A stretch of 64,000 nucleotides of DNA from WLMZ01 sp031367435 (GCA_031367435.1 JANLPV010000095.1:19653-83652), one strand, 5' to 3'; positions 35,861 to 45,021 are shown, counted from the first letter of the stretch. A program made the numbers and translations. Notes: a model not told the origin generated them from the sequence alone.

Positions 35861-37332
35861 CCGACGCCCTCGCCGCCCAAGAGCCAGACCCTTTCTGGAC
35901 GCGCCTATCTCGCTCAGTGGCTCGTGCCCGTCCGAAGCGCGTCGGACTCCGCACGCGCATCATGCTCACATTCACCATGGGCTTCTTTGCCCTCTCGGTG
36001 TTCCTCGCTGCAATCACCTACAGCTTCACCAAGAGCAGCCTCGTCGATCAACACGATCGTTCGAGCGTCGAGCAGGCATACCGCGACGCGAGCGTTGCAC
36101 TCAACGGACTTCGCCCGTCGCCATCATCTGCGCAGCCCGTCATCGACACGCTGTCCGGTTTGGGTATCGGCCGACCGCTCATCAACTACCACGATGTGTG
36201 GACCACCGGCGCGCCTCGATTTGGTCCCGAGATCGTGCCGACTCTGTTGAAATCGCGCGTCCTGATCGACGGCGTGCCTTCGCGGATGATCCTGATGGTC
36301 GGCGACGAACGAGTGGTCGTCATCGGCATTCCGCTTCCCGAAGTGGGTGCCGCGTACTTCGAGTTCGCAAGCCTCACCGATGTGAGCTCGACGCTGCGCA
36401 GCGTTGGGCTCTCACTGATGTTCGCCGGATTCATCACGACGATGTTCGGCGTCGTGCTCGGCTCGGTCGCCTCGCGACGCGCGGTAAAGCCTCTTGGCGA
36501 TGCAGCTCAAGCGGCGAAGGCGATTGCAGGGGGGCGGCTTGACACGCGTTTGGAGACGACGGACGACAACGACCTCAGGCTGCTCGCCAACTCGTTCAAC
36601 GACATGGCCTCGGCACTACAGCAACGAGTAGAACGCGACGCCCGCTTCGCGAGCGACGTGAGCCACGAACTGCGCTCACCGCTGATGACGCTGGCGGCCT
36701 CGGTGGAAGTGATGCAGGCCCGTCGAGACGAGATGCCCGAGCGCGCCCAGTCGGCCCTCGATCTACTCGTCGCCGATGTGTCGCGGTTCCAAGGTCTCGT
36801 CGAGGATCTGCTCGAGATTTCACGATTCGATGCGGGCGCGATCCGTTTGCACCTCGAAGACCTCGTTGTCGCCGAGTTCGTCCGACAGGCAATCGGTGTG
36901 AGCAGCCTGCCCCAGACTGAGGTCGTGGTCACCGAACGGGCCGAAGGTCTGCTGATGCACGTTGATCGCCGACGGCTGGCGCGCGTGATCGCCAACCTCA
37001 TCGACAACGCCCGACTCCACGGAGGCGGTGAACCCGAGGTGATCGTGTCAGAAGCCGACAACGAAGGCGAGCCCATCGGACATGTGTGGATTGCCGTTCA
37101 AGATCATGGCTCGGGCGTTCCTCTCGACGAGCGGCACCTCATCTTCGAACGCTTTGCCCGTGGCGCGGTCGCCGGTCGGCGAAGCTCGAGCGACGGCGCG
37201 GGGCTTGGGCTTGCGCTCGTCGACGAGCATGTACGGCTGCACGGCGGCAATGTCTGGATCGAGGATCGACTCGATGGCGAGCCCGGCGCTCGTTTTGTGA
37301 TCGAGCTTCCCGCGGAAGAAGTCGGAAAATGA
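35857..37332 (+). CDS. sensor histidine kinase (MtrB-like)
   Basis: The 491-residue kinase has TM1 (~35-56), an extracytoplasmic sensor region (~57-180), TM2 (~184-205), HAMP (~206-258) and a HisKA domain with His270 in SDVSHELRSPL. The ATPase domain carries N (NLIDNARLHGG), G1 (DHGSGVP) and G2 (GAGLGLALVDEH) boxes. It starts at GTG, overlapping the regulator stop. The downstream lipoprotein is likely its accessory sensor, as LpqB is for MtrB. Confidence 0.92.
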   Translation: MTDALAAQEPDPFWTRLSRSVARARPKRVGLRTRIMLTFTMGFFALSVFLAAITYSFTKSSLVDQHDRSSVEQAYRDASVALNGLRPSPSSAQPVIDTLSGLGIGRPLINYHDVWTTGAPRFGPEIVPTLLKSRVLIDGVPSRMILMVGDERVVVIGIPLPEVGAAYFEFASLTDVSSTLRSVGLSLMFAGFITTMFGVVLGSVASRRAVKPLGDAAQAAKAIAGGRLDTRLETTDDNDLRLLANSFNDMASALQQRVERDARFASDVSHELRSPLMTLAASVEVMQARRDEMPERAQSALDLLVADVSRFQGLVEDLLEISRFDAGAIRLHLEDLVVAEFVRQAIGVSSLPQTEVVVTERAEGLLMHVDRRRLARVIANLIDNARLHGGGEPEVIVSEADNEGEPIGHVWIAVQDHGSGVPLDERHLIFERFARGAVAGRRSSSDGAGLGLALVDEHVRLHGGNVWIEDRLDGEPGARFVIELPAEEVGK

Positions 37333-37955
37333 AGCCACACCGATACACGTCAGTAGTGCTCGCGGCCGTCGCCGGCGTGATGTTGCTCAGCTCATGTGGC
37401 ATCGCCAACGATGCCGCTCCTCGCGACATCCCCGACCGGCAGCGGTCGCCATTCATCGATGCCCCCGTGCAGGCCCTGCCGTCTTCAGCGGGCACAGATC
37501 GCATCTTTCTGCTCGCCCCAGAACTACCTGATCAGCCACGTCGCCTTCGCGCCGCGCCACGCGCCGTCGGTGCGTCGCCAACGCTGCGCCTGCAATCATT
37601 GTTCGGCCCACTCAGCACGGCCGAAACCGGCGCTCGCCTTCGCACGGCAATCCCCGAGGGTCTGCAATTGCGAGTGGCGACGCTGCAAACCAACGGCACG
37701 CTCATCGTCGATGTTTCCGACCAACTGTTGTCGCTCTCCAGCGGAGCGCTGATCGACGCTGTCGCGCAAATCGTGTTCACATCGCTTGAAGTACGCAATG
37801 TGCAACGCGTGCAACTGTTGGTGAGCGGGATAACCCAACAATGGCCGGGTGGCGATGGCTCGTTGCGCACCGCACCGCTGACGGCCTACGACTTTCCAGC
37901 ACTCATCGAGACGACTCAACCCGACTTCCCCGCAGTGCCGTCACCGCGGGCCTGA
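37329..37955 (+). CDS. GerMN-type lipoprotein (LpqB-like accessory of the kinase)
   Basis: The 208-residue protein has a lipoprotein signal ending in the lipobox LLSSC (Cys23). A GerMN-like domain follows (~90-190: TAIPEGLQLRVATL, LIVDVSDQLLSLSSG, ALIDAVAQIVFTSLE). It is much shorter than mycobacterial LpqB, which adds a beta-propeller; here only one GerMN unit is present. The ATG overlaps the kinase stop (ATGA). By analogy it tunes the kinase from the outer membrane face (inference). Confidence 0.85.
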   Translation: MKPHRYTSVVLAAVAGVMLLSSCGIANDAAPRDIPDRQRSPFIDAPVQALPSSAGTDRIFLLAPELPDQPRRLRAAPRAVGASPTLRLQSLFGPLSTAETGARLRTAIPEGLQLRVATLQTNGTLIVDVSDQLLSLSSGALIDAVAQIVFTSLEVRNVQRVQLLVSGITQQWPGGDGSLRTAPLTAYDFPALIETTQPDFPAVPSPRA

Positions 37956-37970
37956 CACAGGAAATTGGGT

Positions 37971-39005
37971 TCAGCCGAAGAACACCGAGGCCACGTCTCG
38001 ATAGGTACTCAGATCAACCGGCCGCGTCTTGCCAGCGGTCTCGATCAGCGGCCGCAGCACGACATGATCGCCGCGGAGGGCCGTCATCTGACCCCACGCA
38101 CCTTCATGCACCGCATCGATCGCGGCGAGGCCATACCTCGTGGCGAGCACGCGATCGAACGCAGACGGTGTTCCGCCGCGCTGAATGTGGCCGAGGAGCA
38201 CCACACGCGTTTCGAAGCCGGTGCGTCCCTCGATCTCCGGAGCGAGACGATCGGCCACGCCACGGCGGCGAACATGACCAAACGTGTCGTACACCTTTTC
38301 CTGGGTGGGCATCGTTCCGGCGATCGGCTCGGCTCCTTCGGCAGCCACCACAATCGACGCATAGCGACCGCGCTGGTGGCGCGTCTTGAGGATCGTGCAG
38401 ACGTCATCGATATCGAATTGCTGCTCGGGGATCAGGATCACGGTCGCGCCACCAGCAATGCCTGCGTGGGTGGCTATCCATCCGGAGTCACGGCCCATGA
38501 CCTCCACCACGATCACGCGGTCATGACTTTCAGCGGTGGTGTGCAAACGATCGATGGCATCGGTCGCAATCTGCACGGCGGTGTTGAATCCAAACGTGGT
38601 GTCGGTGCCGACGACGTCGTTGTCGATGGTCTTTGGGACACCGACGATAGGCAAGCCAAGATCGTGATACAGGTTCGACGCAACTGTGAGCGACCCGTTT
38701 CCACCAACCACGATCAGCGCATCGAGCTGCATGTCTCGAAACGTGGACGCCACCATTTCCAAGCCGCCGGGTCTGTCGTAGGGGCTACCGCGACGCGTGC
38801 CCAGGAGCGTGCCTCCCTTGGGCAGCATGCCGCGCATCGAATGAACATCGAGCATCATCGTTCGTCGGTCAAGCACACCATCCCACGCATCGAGAAAGCC
38901 AATAATCTCGTCGCCGTACACCATCTCGCCCTTGCGAACGACGGCTCGGATCACTGCATTGAGCCCTGGGCAGTCGCCACCACCGGTAAGTAGACCAACA
39001 CGCAT
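37971..39005 (-). CDS. pfkA: 6-phosphofructokinase
   Basis: The 344-residue enzyme phosphorylates fructose 6-phosphate in glycolysis. TGGGDCPGLNAVIR (7-20) and PKTIDND (124-130) are the nucleotide and substrate motifs. Position 104 is Gly, as in ATP-using enzymes, while the PKTIDND lysine is the variant also seen in PPi-using ones. This Gly/Lys combination is known for ATP-dependent actinobacterial PfkA. Residue 103 is Asn where Asp or Glu is common, which is worth noting. It is divergent from the small membrane gene at 39065. Confidence 0.94.
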   Translation of the reverse strand: MRVGLLTGGGDCPGLNAVIRAVVRKGEMVYGDEIIGFLDAWDGVLDRRTMMLDVHSMRGMLPKGGTLLGTRRGSPYDRPGGLEMVASTFRDMQLDALIVVGGNGSLTVASNLYHDLGLPIVGVPKTIDNDVVGTDTTFGFNTAVQIATDAIDRLHTTAESHDRVIVVEVMGRDSGWIATHAGIAGGATVILIPEQQFDIDDVCTILKTRHQRGRYASIVVAAEGAEPIAGTMPTQEKVYDTFGHVRRRGVADRLAPEIEGRTGFETRVVLLGHIQRGGTPSAFDRVLATRYGLAAIDAVHEGAWGQMTALRGDHVVLRPLIETAGKTRPVDLSTYRDVASVFFG

Positions 39006-39064
39006 GAGTCACGACGATAGGCGAGAACATGCGCCGACACGCGACGGCATGGTAGGAACTGTGC

Positions 39065-39424
39065 ATGGCGTGGGACTCTTCTCGGGTGGTGCCGTGGCGC
39101 CGCCTCATTCGTGAATGGCTGATCTACGTCGCCTTTGCCAGCGTCGCGTTCGTGATCATCTTCCACAACAAGCTGAGCTTGTCGTTGTTCGCAGGTCTCT
39201 TTGCCAGCGGCCCGATGTATCTGCTCTTCGGATCGGTGCTTGCCAAGTTTGGTTACTCACGCAAGACCTTCAAGGATCTCCGCGCCGAGCGCGAGGTCAA
39301 GGCCTCGATTCGTCCGAGTAGTACGTCCCCAACGGCAACCGGTCGCACCAAGCCCGCCCCCACGAAGCGAACCTCAACGGGCCCTTCGCAGCATCGCAAG
39401 GGAAACAAGCCGAAGCGTCGCTGA
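39065..39424 (+). CDS. small membrane protein with basic tail
   Basis: The ATG at 39065 begins a 119-residue protein with two transmembrane helices (~18-36, ~42-60). A Lys/Arg/Thr/Pro-rich cytoplasmic tail follows (TKRTSTGPSQHRKGNKPKRR). It resembles actinobacterial DUF4229-like proteins in layout, but I cannot assign it firmly. It precedes glpK by 34 bp in the same direction. Confidence 0.6.
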   Translation: MAWDSSRVVPWRRLIREWLIYVAFASVAFVIIFHNKLSLSLFAGLFASGPMYLLFGSVLAKFGYSRKTFKDLRAEREVKASIRPSSTSPTATGRTKPAPTKRTSTGPSQHRKGNKPKRR

Positions 39425-39458
39425 GGCACCGTCTGTCTACAGCTACGGTCTTGCATCG

Positions 39459-40946
39459 ATGACGACGAACTCTCTAGCACCGAACACCTGCGTCCTCGCG
39501 ATTGACGCAGGCACAACCGGCGTACGCACTCGCGCGGTGTTCACCGATGGACGCCCACCCGTGTCGTCGTATCGCGAGTTCACCCAATATTTCCCACAAC
39601 CGGGTTGGGTTGAACACGACGCAGAGGAAATCTGGGAGGCGGCGCGGGGCACGCTCAACGATGTGCTCGGTCGCCTCGATGTTGAACCTGTCGCGATTGG
39701 TATCACCAACCAACGCGAGACTGCCGTGGCCTGGAGCCGATCCACCGGCATGGCCTTGCATCGAGCGATCGTGTGGCAGGACCGTCGCACCGCCGCCCGC
39801 TGTGACGAACTCGAGAGCCAAGGCGCGTTGACGCTCGTGCGTGAGCGCACAGGACTCGTGCTCGACCCGTATTTCTCGGGTACGAAATTCGAGTGGTTGC
39901 TCACCGAGGGGCATGTTGCGAACACCGACGATCTCGCGCTCGGCACCATCGATTCCTGGCTGCTGTGGAAGCTCACGGCTGGAGCCGTGCATGCGACCGA
40001 CCCATCGAACGCGAGCCGCACGATGCTGTTCGACATTCATGCGTTGGCGTGGGACGAAGAGCTCTGTCAGCTTCTCAACGTGCCAATGAAGGCGCTCGGC
40101 GAGGTGCGGCCCTCGAGCGGCCGCTTCGGGGTCACCAGCGCCGACTCGGGCGTCACTGCAGGCATACCGATCTCGGGAATCGCCGGCGATCAACAGAGCG
40201 CCCTGTTCGGACAGGGCTGCTTTTTGCCGGGGATGGCGAAGAACACCTACGGCACTGGCAGCTTCGTGCTGCTCAATGTCGGCAGTGTGTGCCCGCCCCC
40301 GCGCGATGGCATGTTGACGACAGTGGCATGGACACTCGCCGACGGAACAACGACATACGCACTTGAGGGCGCCATCTTCGTCACCGGAGCCGCGGTGCAG
40401 TGGTTGCGCGACGGTCTGCAGATCATCTCCACGAGCGCCGAGGTTGGTGAACTCGCCACCAGCGTCGCAGATACTGGCGGCGTCTACGTCGTGCCTGCAT
40501 TCACCGGTCTCGGTAGTCCATGGTGGGACCCGTACGCACGGGGAACCATCGTTGGTATCACCCGAGGCACCACGCGTGCACACATCGCGCGAGCTGTCGT
40601 GGAGGCAATGGCCTTTCAGGTACGAGACGCCGTCGATGCAATGACGACTGCCTCCGGCACTCCCCTACGCGACCTCCGCGTCGATGGGGGTGCTTGCGTG
40701 ATGGACATGTTGTTGCAAATGCAAGCGGATCAACTCGGTGTTACCGTCCGGCGTCCACGCGACAAGGAAAGTACGGCCCTCGGCGCAGCATTTCTTGCCG
40801 GCCTAGCAGAAGGCGTCTGGCCGTCTCTCGACGCGCTCACTCAGCAGTGGCAACTCGACGCCGAATTCAAACCACGCGCCGACCGATCGCTCGCCGAAAG
40901 CCAACACACGCAGTGGCTGCGCGCGGTCGAACGCAGTCGTGGCTGA
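39459..40946 (+). CDS. glpK: glycerol kinase
   Basis: This FGGY kinase of 495 residues converts glycerol to glycerol 3-phosphate. Characteristic motifs include TNQRETAVAW (~84-93), HRAIVWQDRRTA (~103), PSNASRTMLFD (~185-195), GIAGDQQSALFGQG (~245) and KNTYGTGSF (~265). The N-terminal loop reads DAGTTGVR rather than the usual DQGTTSSR. ATG 39459 puts this loop at residue ~16. A second FGGY kinase lies at 60140, in the glpD operon. Confidence 0.92.
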   Translation: MTTNSLAPNTCVLAIDAGTTGVRTRAVFTDGRPPVSSYREFTQYFPQPGWVEHDAEEIWEAARGTLNDVLGRLDVEPVAIGITNQRETAVAWSRSTGMALHRAIVWQDRRTAARCDELESQGALTLVRERTGLVLDPYFSGTKFEWLLTEGHVANTDDLALGTIDSWLLWKLTAGAVHATDPSNASRTMLFDIHALAWDEELCQLLNVPMKALGEVRPSSGRFGVTSADSGVTAGIPISGIAGDQQSALFGQGCFLPGMAKNTYGTGSFVLLNVGSVCPPPRDGMLTTVAWTLADGTTTYALEGAIFVTGAAVQWLRDGLQIISTSAEVGELATSVADTGGVYVVPAFTGLGSPWWDPYARGTIVGITRGTTRAHIARAVVEAMAFQVRDAVDAMTTASGTPLRDLRVDGGACVMDMLLQMQADQLGVTVRRPRDKESTALGAAFLAGLAEGVWPSLDALTQQWQLDAEFKPRADRSLAESQHTQWLRAVERSRG

Positions 40947-40950
40947 CCGT

Positions 40951-41640
40951 TCAACCAGCGGCCCTCGGCGCGACGCGCGCATCGGTTGACAAAAGGCCAG
41001 CGGCGACCCGACCGAGCAGCCCTATTTGCTGGCGCTCACGGGCATGAAATGGACGCCCAGTACGGCCCGAGGCCACCGCGATCCCCAAGGGTTCAAGATG
41101 AACCCAGACCACGTCGCTGGGCGTGGATTCGCCCTGCACATCGGCACCAAGATGACGGCTGCCGACGAGAAAGGCCCCGAGCCACGCCCTATCTGGCGGT
41201 GTGCCGCGCTCGACGAGACCGCCTAGGTCGGCAAGCTCACCATCGCCACCATCAACATCAATGCGCATCGCGACCACCCACGCCCCGTCGACAAGATGCA
41301 GCAACTCATCACAGAACTTCTCGAGGCGTGAACTGCTTGATGTTTCTACGAGTGCCACCGAGATCTGTAACGCGGCGATGCTGGCGTCAGGACGATCGGC
41401 ATCGATTGGGCGAACGTCTTCGACGGCAACACCATCGACCCGCCCGATCTCGGCGATCAACGTGGACAGCGTCACCGTGTCGGGCAAACTGACCACGAGT
41501 TCGTCAATGGCGCTGCCACCGCCGCGCTCGAGGATCTCGATGCCCACGACATCTCCCCCAGCGTCACCAATACGGCTGGCCACTTGTCCGAGCGCACCCG
41601 GACGGTCGGGCAACCACACGCGCACCACGAAGGAGTTCAC
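40951..41640 (-). CDS. ACT-domain protein with C-terminal GAF-like region
   Basis: This 229-residue protein begins with an ACT domain (VVRVWLPDRPGALGQVASRI, ~4-23; GGDVVGIEILERG, ~27-40), the fold that binds amino acids. The rest resembles a GAF-like module, ending with FHARERQQIGLLGRVA. No catalytic domain is present, so it is probably a sensor or regulator. It lies downstream of the aminotransferase. Two adjacent GTGs (41640, 41643) could serve as the start. Confidence 0.75.
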   Translation of the reverse strand: MNSFVVRVWLPDRPGALGQVASRIGDAGGDVVGIEILERGGGSAIDELVVSLPDTVTLSTLIAEIGRVDGVAVEDVRPIDADRPDASIAALQISVALVETSSSSRLEKFCDELLHLVDGAWVVAMRIDVDGGDGELADLGGLVERGTPPDRAWLGAFLVGSRHLGADVQGESTPSDVVWVHLEPLGIAVASGRTGRPFHARERQQIGLLGRVAAGLLSTDARVAPRAAG

Positions 41641-41729
41641 CACACAAACGTAATCACACCGTGCTAGCAGTCGATGGCCAGTTTGTGACGACTCGATGAA
41701 CTCAGTGCTCGATGGATCGCCGCGCTGAG

Positions 41730-42935
41730 TCAGCCCAGCTTCGTGAGGCCCTTTTTGAGATTGCGGATTCCCTGGCCGATGCGTTGTTCGTTCTCGATGA
41801 GGGCAAATCGAGCGAAGCCCTCGCCACCCGGCCCGAACCCAAGGCCAGGCGATAAGGCAACGTCGCACTCACGCACAACGAGCGAACAGAACTCCACCGA
41901 GCTGAGTTCGGCGTACGGCTCGGGAATCGGTGCCCACACGAACATCGAACCCTTCGGCTTAGGGATCTCCCACCCAATTCGGCCGAGGCCATCGATCAAC
42001 GCGTCGCGCCGACTCTCATAGATTGCGCAGACCTCTTCGGGATAGTCCGATGCCTCGTTCATCGTGACGGTCGCGGCAATTTGGACAGGTTGGAACATGC
42101 CGTAGTCGAGATAACTCTTCAGCTTGACGAGAGCCTGCACGACCTCGTGATTGCCAACAAGAAATGCGCAGCGCCATCCGGCCATCGAGAAACTCTTGGT
42201 CATGCTGTAGAGCTCGACGGCACATTCCTTGGCACCTTCGGCCTGCAGGATCGACGGGGGCTGATAGCCCTCGAAGCCGACGTCGGCATACGCGAAGTCG
42301 TGCACCACGATCATCTCGCGCTCGCGGCAGAAGTCGACAACTCGTTGCATGAAGTCGAGGTCGACGACGGCACCGGTGGGGTTATGCGGAAAAGAAATCA
42401 CGAGCACTCGCGGCTTTGGCCAACCCACGTCGTACGCGGTGGTCAAGCTGTCGAAGAAGTCGCCGGTGAAGTCGCCCTGCACGCGTGGATCAGCGAGGTG
42501 ACGCATGGGCACTTGACGAAGATCGGCGCCTGCGAACAACGGTCCGTAGATGTGGATGGGATAGCTGGGACTTGGCACGATGGCGGCATCACCGCGGTCG
42601 AGCAGCACCCACATCAGGTGACTGAATCCCTCTTTCGATCCAATCGTGTTCGTGATCTCAAGCTCAGGGTCGAGCGTGACGCCCCACTTGCGTTCGTAGA
42701 GGGCAGCAACGGCCTCGCGCAGCTTGGGGAGGCCACGGCTCAGCGAGTAGCGGTGATTCTTCGGATTCTGCGCCGCCTCGATGAGCTTTTCGACAGCGAT
42801 CTGCGGCGACGGGATATCGGGGTTACCGAAACCCAAATCGATCACGTCCGCGCCTGCTCGGCGTGCCTCGATCTTCAGGTTGTTGATGATCGTAAAAACA
42901 TACGGTGGCAGGTTGGTGATGCGGCGAAATTCCAT
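41730..42935 (-). CDS. AlaC-like pyridoxal-phosphate aminotransferase
   Basis: The 401-residue fold-type I enzyme starts EFRRITNLPPYVF, as the alanine-forming AlaC/YfdZ group does. It contains DLGFGNPDIPSP (~36-47), the substrate region HNPTGAVVDLDF, and the PLP lysine in SMTKSFSMAGWR (~245). It probably transfers the amino group of glutamate to pyruvate, though LL-DAP or branched substrates are possible. The 113-bp region before it is shared with divergent pyrophosphatase. Confidence 0.9.
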   Translation of the reverse strand: MEFRRITNLPPYVFTIINNLKIEARRAGADVIDLGFGNPDIPSPQIAVEKLIEAAQNPKNHRYSLSRGLPKLREAVAALYERKWGVTLDPELEITNTIGSKEGFSHLMWVLLDRGDAAIVPSPSYPIHIYGPLFAGADLRQVPMRHLADPRVQGDFTGDFFDSLTTAYDVGWPKPRVLVISFPHNPTGAVVDLDFMQRVVDFCREREMIVVHDFAYADVGFEGYQPPSILQAEGAKECAVELYSMTKSFSMAGWRCAFLVGNHEVVQALVKLKSYLDYGMFQPVQIAATVTMNEASDYPEEVCAIYESRRDALIDGLGRIGWEIPKPKGSMFVWAPIPEPYAELSSVEFCSLVVRECDVALSPGLGFGPGGEGFARFALIENEQRIGQGIRNLKKGLTKLG

Positions 42936-43048
42936 AGCAGGCTCACGCTAGTTGGTACGTCAGTCCGAGCCGCAGCTGATATGGCGCGCAACGTCAATCT
43001 CTGTCAGAGGGCATGCCCGCCGCAGACATCTTGTGTCACGATGTCGAA

Positions 43049-43558
43049 ATGGCAAAAGAACCCGGTGACGGATGCATTCACGTGGTCATCGAAATTCCGC
43101 GCGGCAGCCGCAACAAATACGAAATCGACCACGACACCGGCAAGGTGTTTCTTGATCGACGCCTCTTCACGGCCACCACCTATCCGGCCGACTATGGCTT
43201 CATCCCCGACACGCTGGGCGGCGACGGCGATCCGCTCGACGCGCTCGTCCTACTCGAAGACCCCGTGTATCCCGGTGTGTGGGTAGAGGCGCGCCCGGTT
43301 GGAGTGCTGTTCATGCACGACGAGGCGGGCGAGGACGCCAAGATCTTGTGCGTGCCGCCACGCGAGCCGCGCTGGGCCGATGTGCACGATCTCGAAGATC
43401 TCACACCTCAACTCGTCGCCGAAATCCAACACTTCTTCGAGGTGTACAAGGCGCTCGAACCCGGCAAGTCGTCGTCCACGGCGGGGTTGGCCGGTCGTGA
43501 GGCTGCGTGGGCGGAGATCACCAAGGCACGCGAGAACTATCCGGGGCCTGCGCACTGA
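43049..43558 (+). CDS. ppa: inorganic pyrophosphatase (family I)
   Basis: This 169-residue soluble enzyme hydrolyses pyrophosphate, driving biosynthetic reactions forward. It shows VVIEIPRGSRNKYEID (~10-25) and the metal signature GDGDPLDALVL (~59-69), with TYPADYGFIPDTLGG before it. I chose ATG 43049, which gives normal family length. An ATG 12 codons upstream (43013) would add a non-conserved segment. Confidence 0.95.
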   Translation: MAKEPGDGCIHVVIEIPRGSRNKYEIDHDTGKVFLDRRLFTATTYPADYGFIPDTLGGDGDPLDALVLLEDPVYPGVWVEARPVGVLFMHDEAGEDAKILCVPPREPRWADVHDLEDLTPQLVAEIQHFFEVYKALEPGKSSSTAGLAGREAAWAEITKARENYPGPAH

Positions 43559-43577
43559 CACAAGCAGACCGCCCTGG

Positions 43578-43696
43578 CAGTGGTGTGTCGTGATCAGTGG
43601 TGTGTCGTGATCAGTGGTGTGTCGCGATCAGTGGTGTGTCGCGATCAGTGGTGTGTCGCGATCAGTGGTGTGTCGTGATCAGTGGTGTGTCGTTGG
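43578..43696. repeat. 17-bp tandem repeat, seven copies, at convergent gene ends
   Basis: The unit CAGTGGTGTGTCGTGAT begins at 43578, 43595, 43612, 43629, 43646, 43663 and 43680. Copies 3 to 5 have CGCGAT in place of CGTGAT, and the last copy diverges at its 3' end. Every junction contains GATCA. The array lies between ppa and the second ROK kinase, whose last four residues and TGA stop are encoded by its final copies. The repeat is a variable-number-type minisatellite. It is not a CRISPR array because there are no spacers. Confidence 0.97.
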
Positions 43697-44590
43697 TAGG
43701 AGCGCTGCACCGATCGCTCCAGCACGCTCACCGAGTTCAGCGAAACGCAACACCGGATGCGGACGATGCTCGGGCGAGTACAAGAGCGCCGCGAACTCGC
43801 GGGCGATGGGCGGCAAAAACAGATCTTGTGCCGCCGTGAGACCGCCACCAAGAACGATGCACGCCGGATCGAGAATGTTGGTGAGGTTCACCAGACCGAG
43901 CGCTACCCAATGCGCGAACTCATCGATCACCACCAGCATCTCGCGGTCACCCGCTCGCGCGCTCTCGACAACTTCTTCGCCGCGCCGCCCGCCGGCAAGC
44001 ATTTGCAGCCCACGGCCTGAAGCAAAACGTTCCCAGCAGCCGCGACGTCCGCATGGGCAGAATGGTCCGTCGGGTTGCACGACGATGTGACCGATCTCGC
44101 CCGCGAAGCCGTTGGTACCGCGCTGCAAATGGCCGCCCATCACGAGACCGCCCCCGATACCGGTGCCAAGGGTGACAAGCACGACGTCGTCGAAACCACG
44201 AGCTGCGCCGTGCTGCCATTCGGCCAACACCGCACACGTCGCGTCGTTGTCGACAGCAACCGGACGACCGAGCGCCTCAGACAGGAGCGGGCCAACGCGC
44301 ACCTCAAAGGCGCGCATCAGGTTGGGCGCGGCGCGCAACACACCATCGCGGGTGACGAGGCCGGGAACGCCAACACCCAGTGTGTCGTAGCCAGGTGTCT
44401 CGGCACCGGGGCCAGTACTCAATGCTTCGTGACTCGCGAGTTCGCCGGCAAACTCAATGAGCCCGCTGATCAACGCGTCGGCACCGTCAGGAGTGGGACG
44501 ACGGAGTTCGACGATGACCTCACCGTGGTCGTCGATCACCACGCCGAGAAACTTCGTGCCGCCGACATCGATGCCGGCTGCGCGCGTCAC
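43679..44590 (-). CDS. ROK-family sugar kinase (glucokinase-like), second copy
   Basis: The protein has 303 residues and starts with GTG overlapping the preceding stop (GTGA). It has GIDVGGTKFLGVV (~6-18), VTLGTGIGGGLVMGGHLQ (~140-157) and a zinc cluster CPCGRRGCWERFASG (~180-194). It matches actinobacterial glucokinases. The end of the gene (residues TTHH and the stop) is formed by the adjoining 17-bp repeats. It follows an SRPBCC gene and a PimB-like gene, an order also seen in other Actinobacteria. Confidence 0.92.
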   Translation of the reverse strand: MTRAAGIDVGGTKFLGVVIDDHGEVIVELRRPTPDGADALISGLIEFAGELASHEALSTGPGAETPGYDTLGVGVPGLVTRDGVLRAAPNLMRAFEVRVGPLLSEALGRPVAVDNDATCAVLAEWQHGAARGFDDVVLVTLGTGIGGGLVMGGHLQRGTNGFAGEIGHIVVQPDGPFCPCGRRGCWERFASGRGLQMLAGGRRGEEVVESARAGDREMLVVIDEFAHWVALGLVNLTNILDPACIVLGGGLTAAQDLFLPPIAREFAALLYSPEHRPHPVLRFAELGERAGAIGAALLPTTHH

Positions 44591-45021
44591 GACTCGGCGC
44601 GAACCTTCAGCTCGCGAACTGTGTTGAGGATGCGCTGCTCGGCGCGGCGCTTGACGAAACCTGGAAGCGGTACGACGAGCTCGATCGCAAGGTCGTACCG
44701 AATTTCGGTTCCACCGTCGGCCGTCTCGGCAAGGTGATACGCGCCGTCGATCGTGCGCATGATGTCGCCTCGCACCAGCCGCCAACCAAGCACCTGTGGT
44801 GCATTCGAGTAGTCATAGCTCAACGAGTAATGCGTACTGCGACCGAGCGCGGATGTACGGAACTCGACCTCGATCGCGCGGTCCTGTTCGTCGCGGGTGC
44901 GGATGGTCGCTTCTTTGACGTCTTTGGCCCATTCGGGATAACGCTCGAAGTCGGTGGCGATCGCCCACACCCGCGCCATCGGCGCGGCCGTAGTGATGGT
45001 CTGGAAAGCGGTCTCAGCCAT
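44587..45021 (-). CDS. SRPBCC (polyketide cyclase/START-like) protein
   Basis: The 144-residue protein has a START-like ligand-binding fold: a predicted N-terminal strand (FQTITTAAPMARVWAIATDF), a central sheet and a long C-terminal helix (FVKRRAEQRILNTVRELKV). It resembles the mycobacterial Rv2185c protein, which also lies close to pimB. Such proteins bind hydrophobic ligands; a role in lipid handling for the neighbouring pathway is inference. Confidence 0.85.
   Translation of the reverse strand: MAETAFQTITTAAPMARVWAIATDFERYPEWAKDVKEATIRTRDEQDRAIEVEFRTSALGRSTHYSLSYDYSNAPQVLGWRLVRGDIMRTIDGAYHLAETADGGTEIRYDLAIELVVPLPGFVKRRAEQRILNTVRELKVRAES

Noticed and set aside
39474..40583. 369-codon minus-strand frame opposite glpK
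   Set aside because: It is an antisense shadow of glpK.
42081..43286. 401-codon plus-strand frame opposite the aminotransferase
   Set aside because: It is an antisense shadow spanning into ppa in the wrong frame.
43578..43696. Possible CRISPR array
   Set aside because: Repeats are 17 bp and contiguous with no spacers, and there are no cas genes.
43597..44090. Plus-strand frames with repeated VCRDQWCV-type peptides
   Set aside because: They are translations of the 17-bp tandem repeat and its flank, not a repeat protein.
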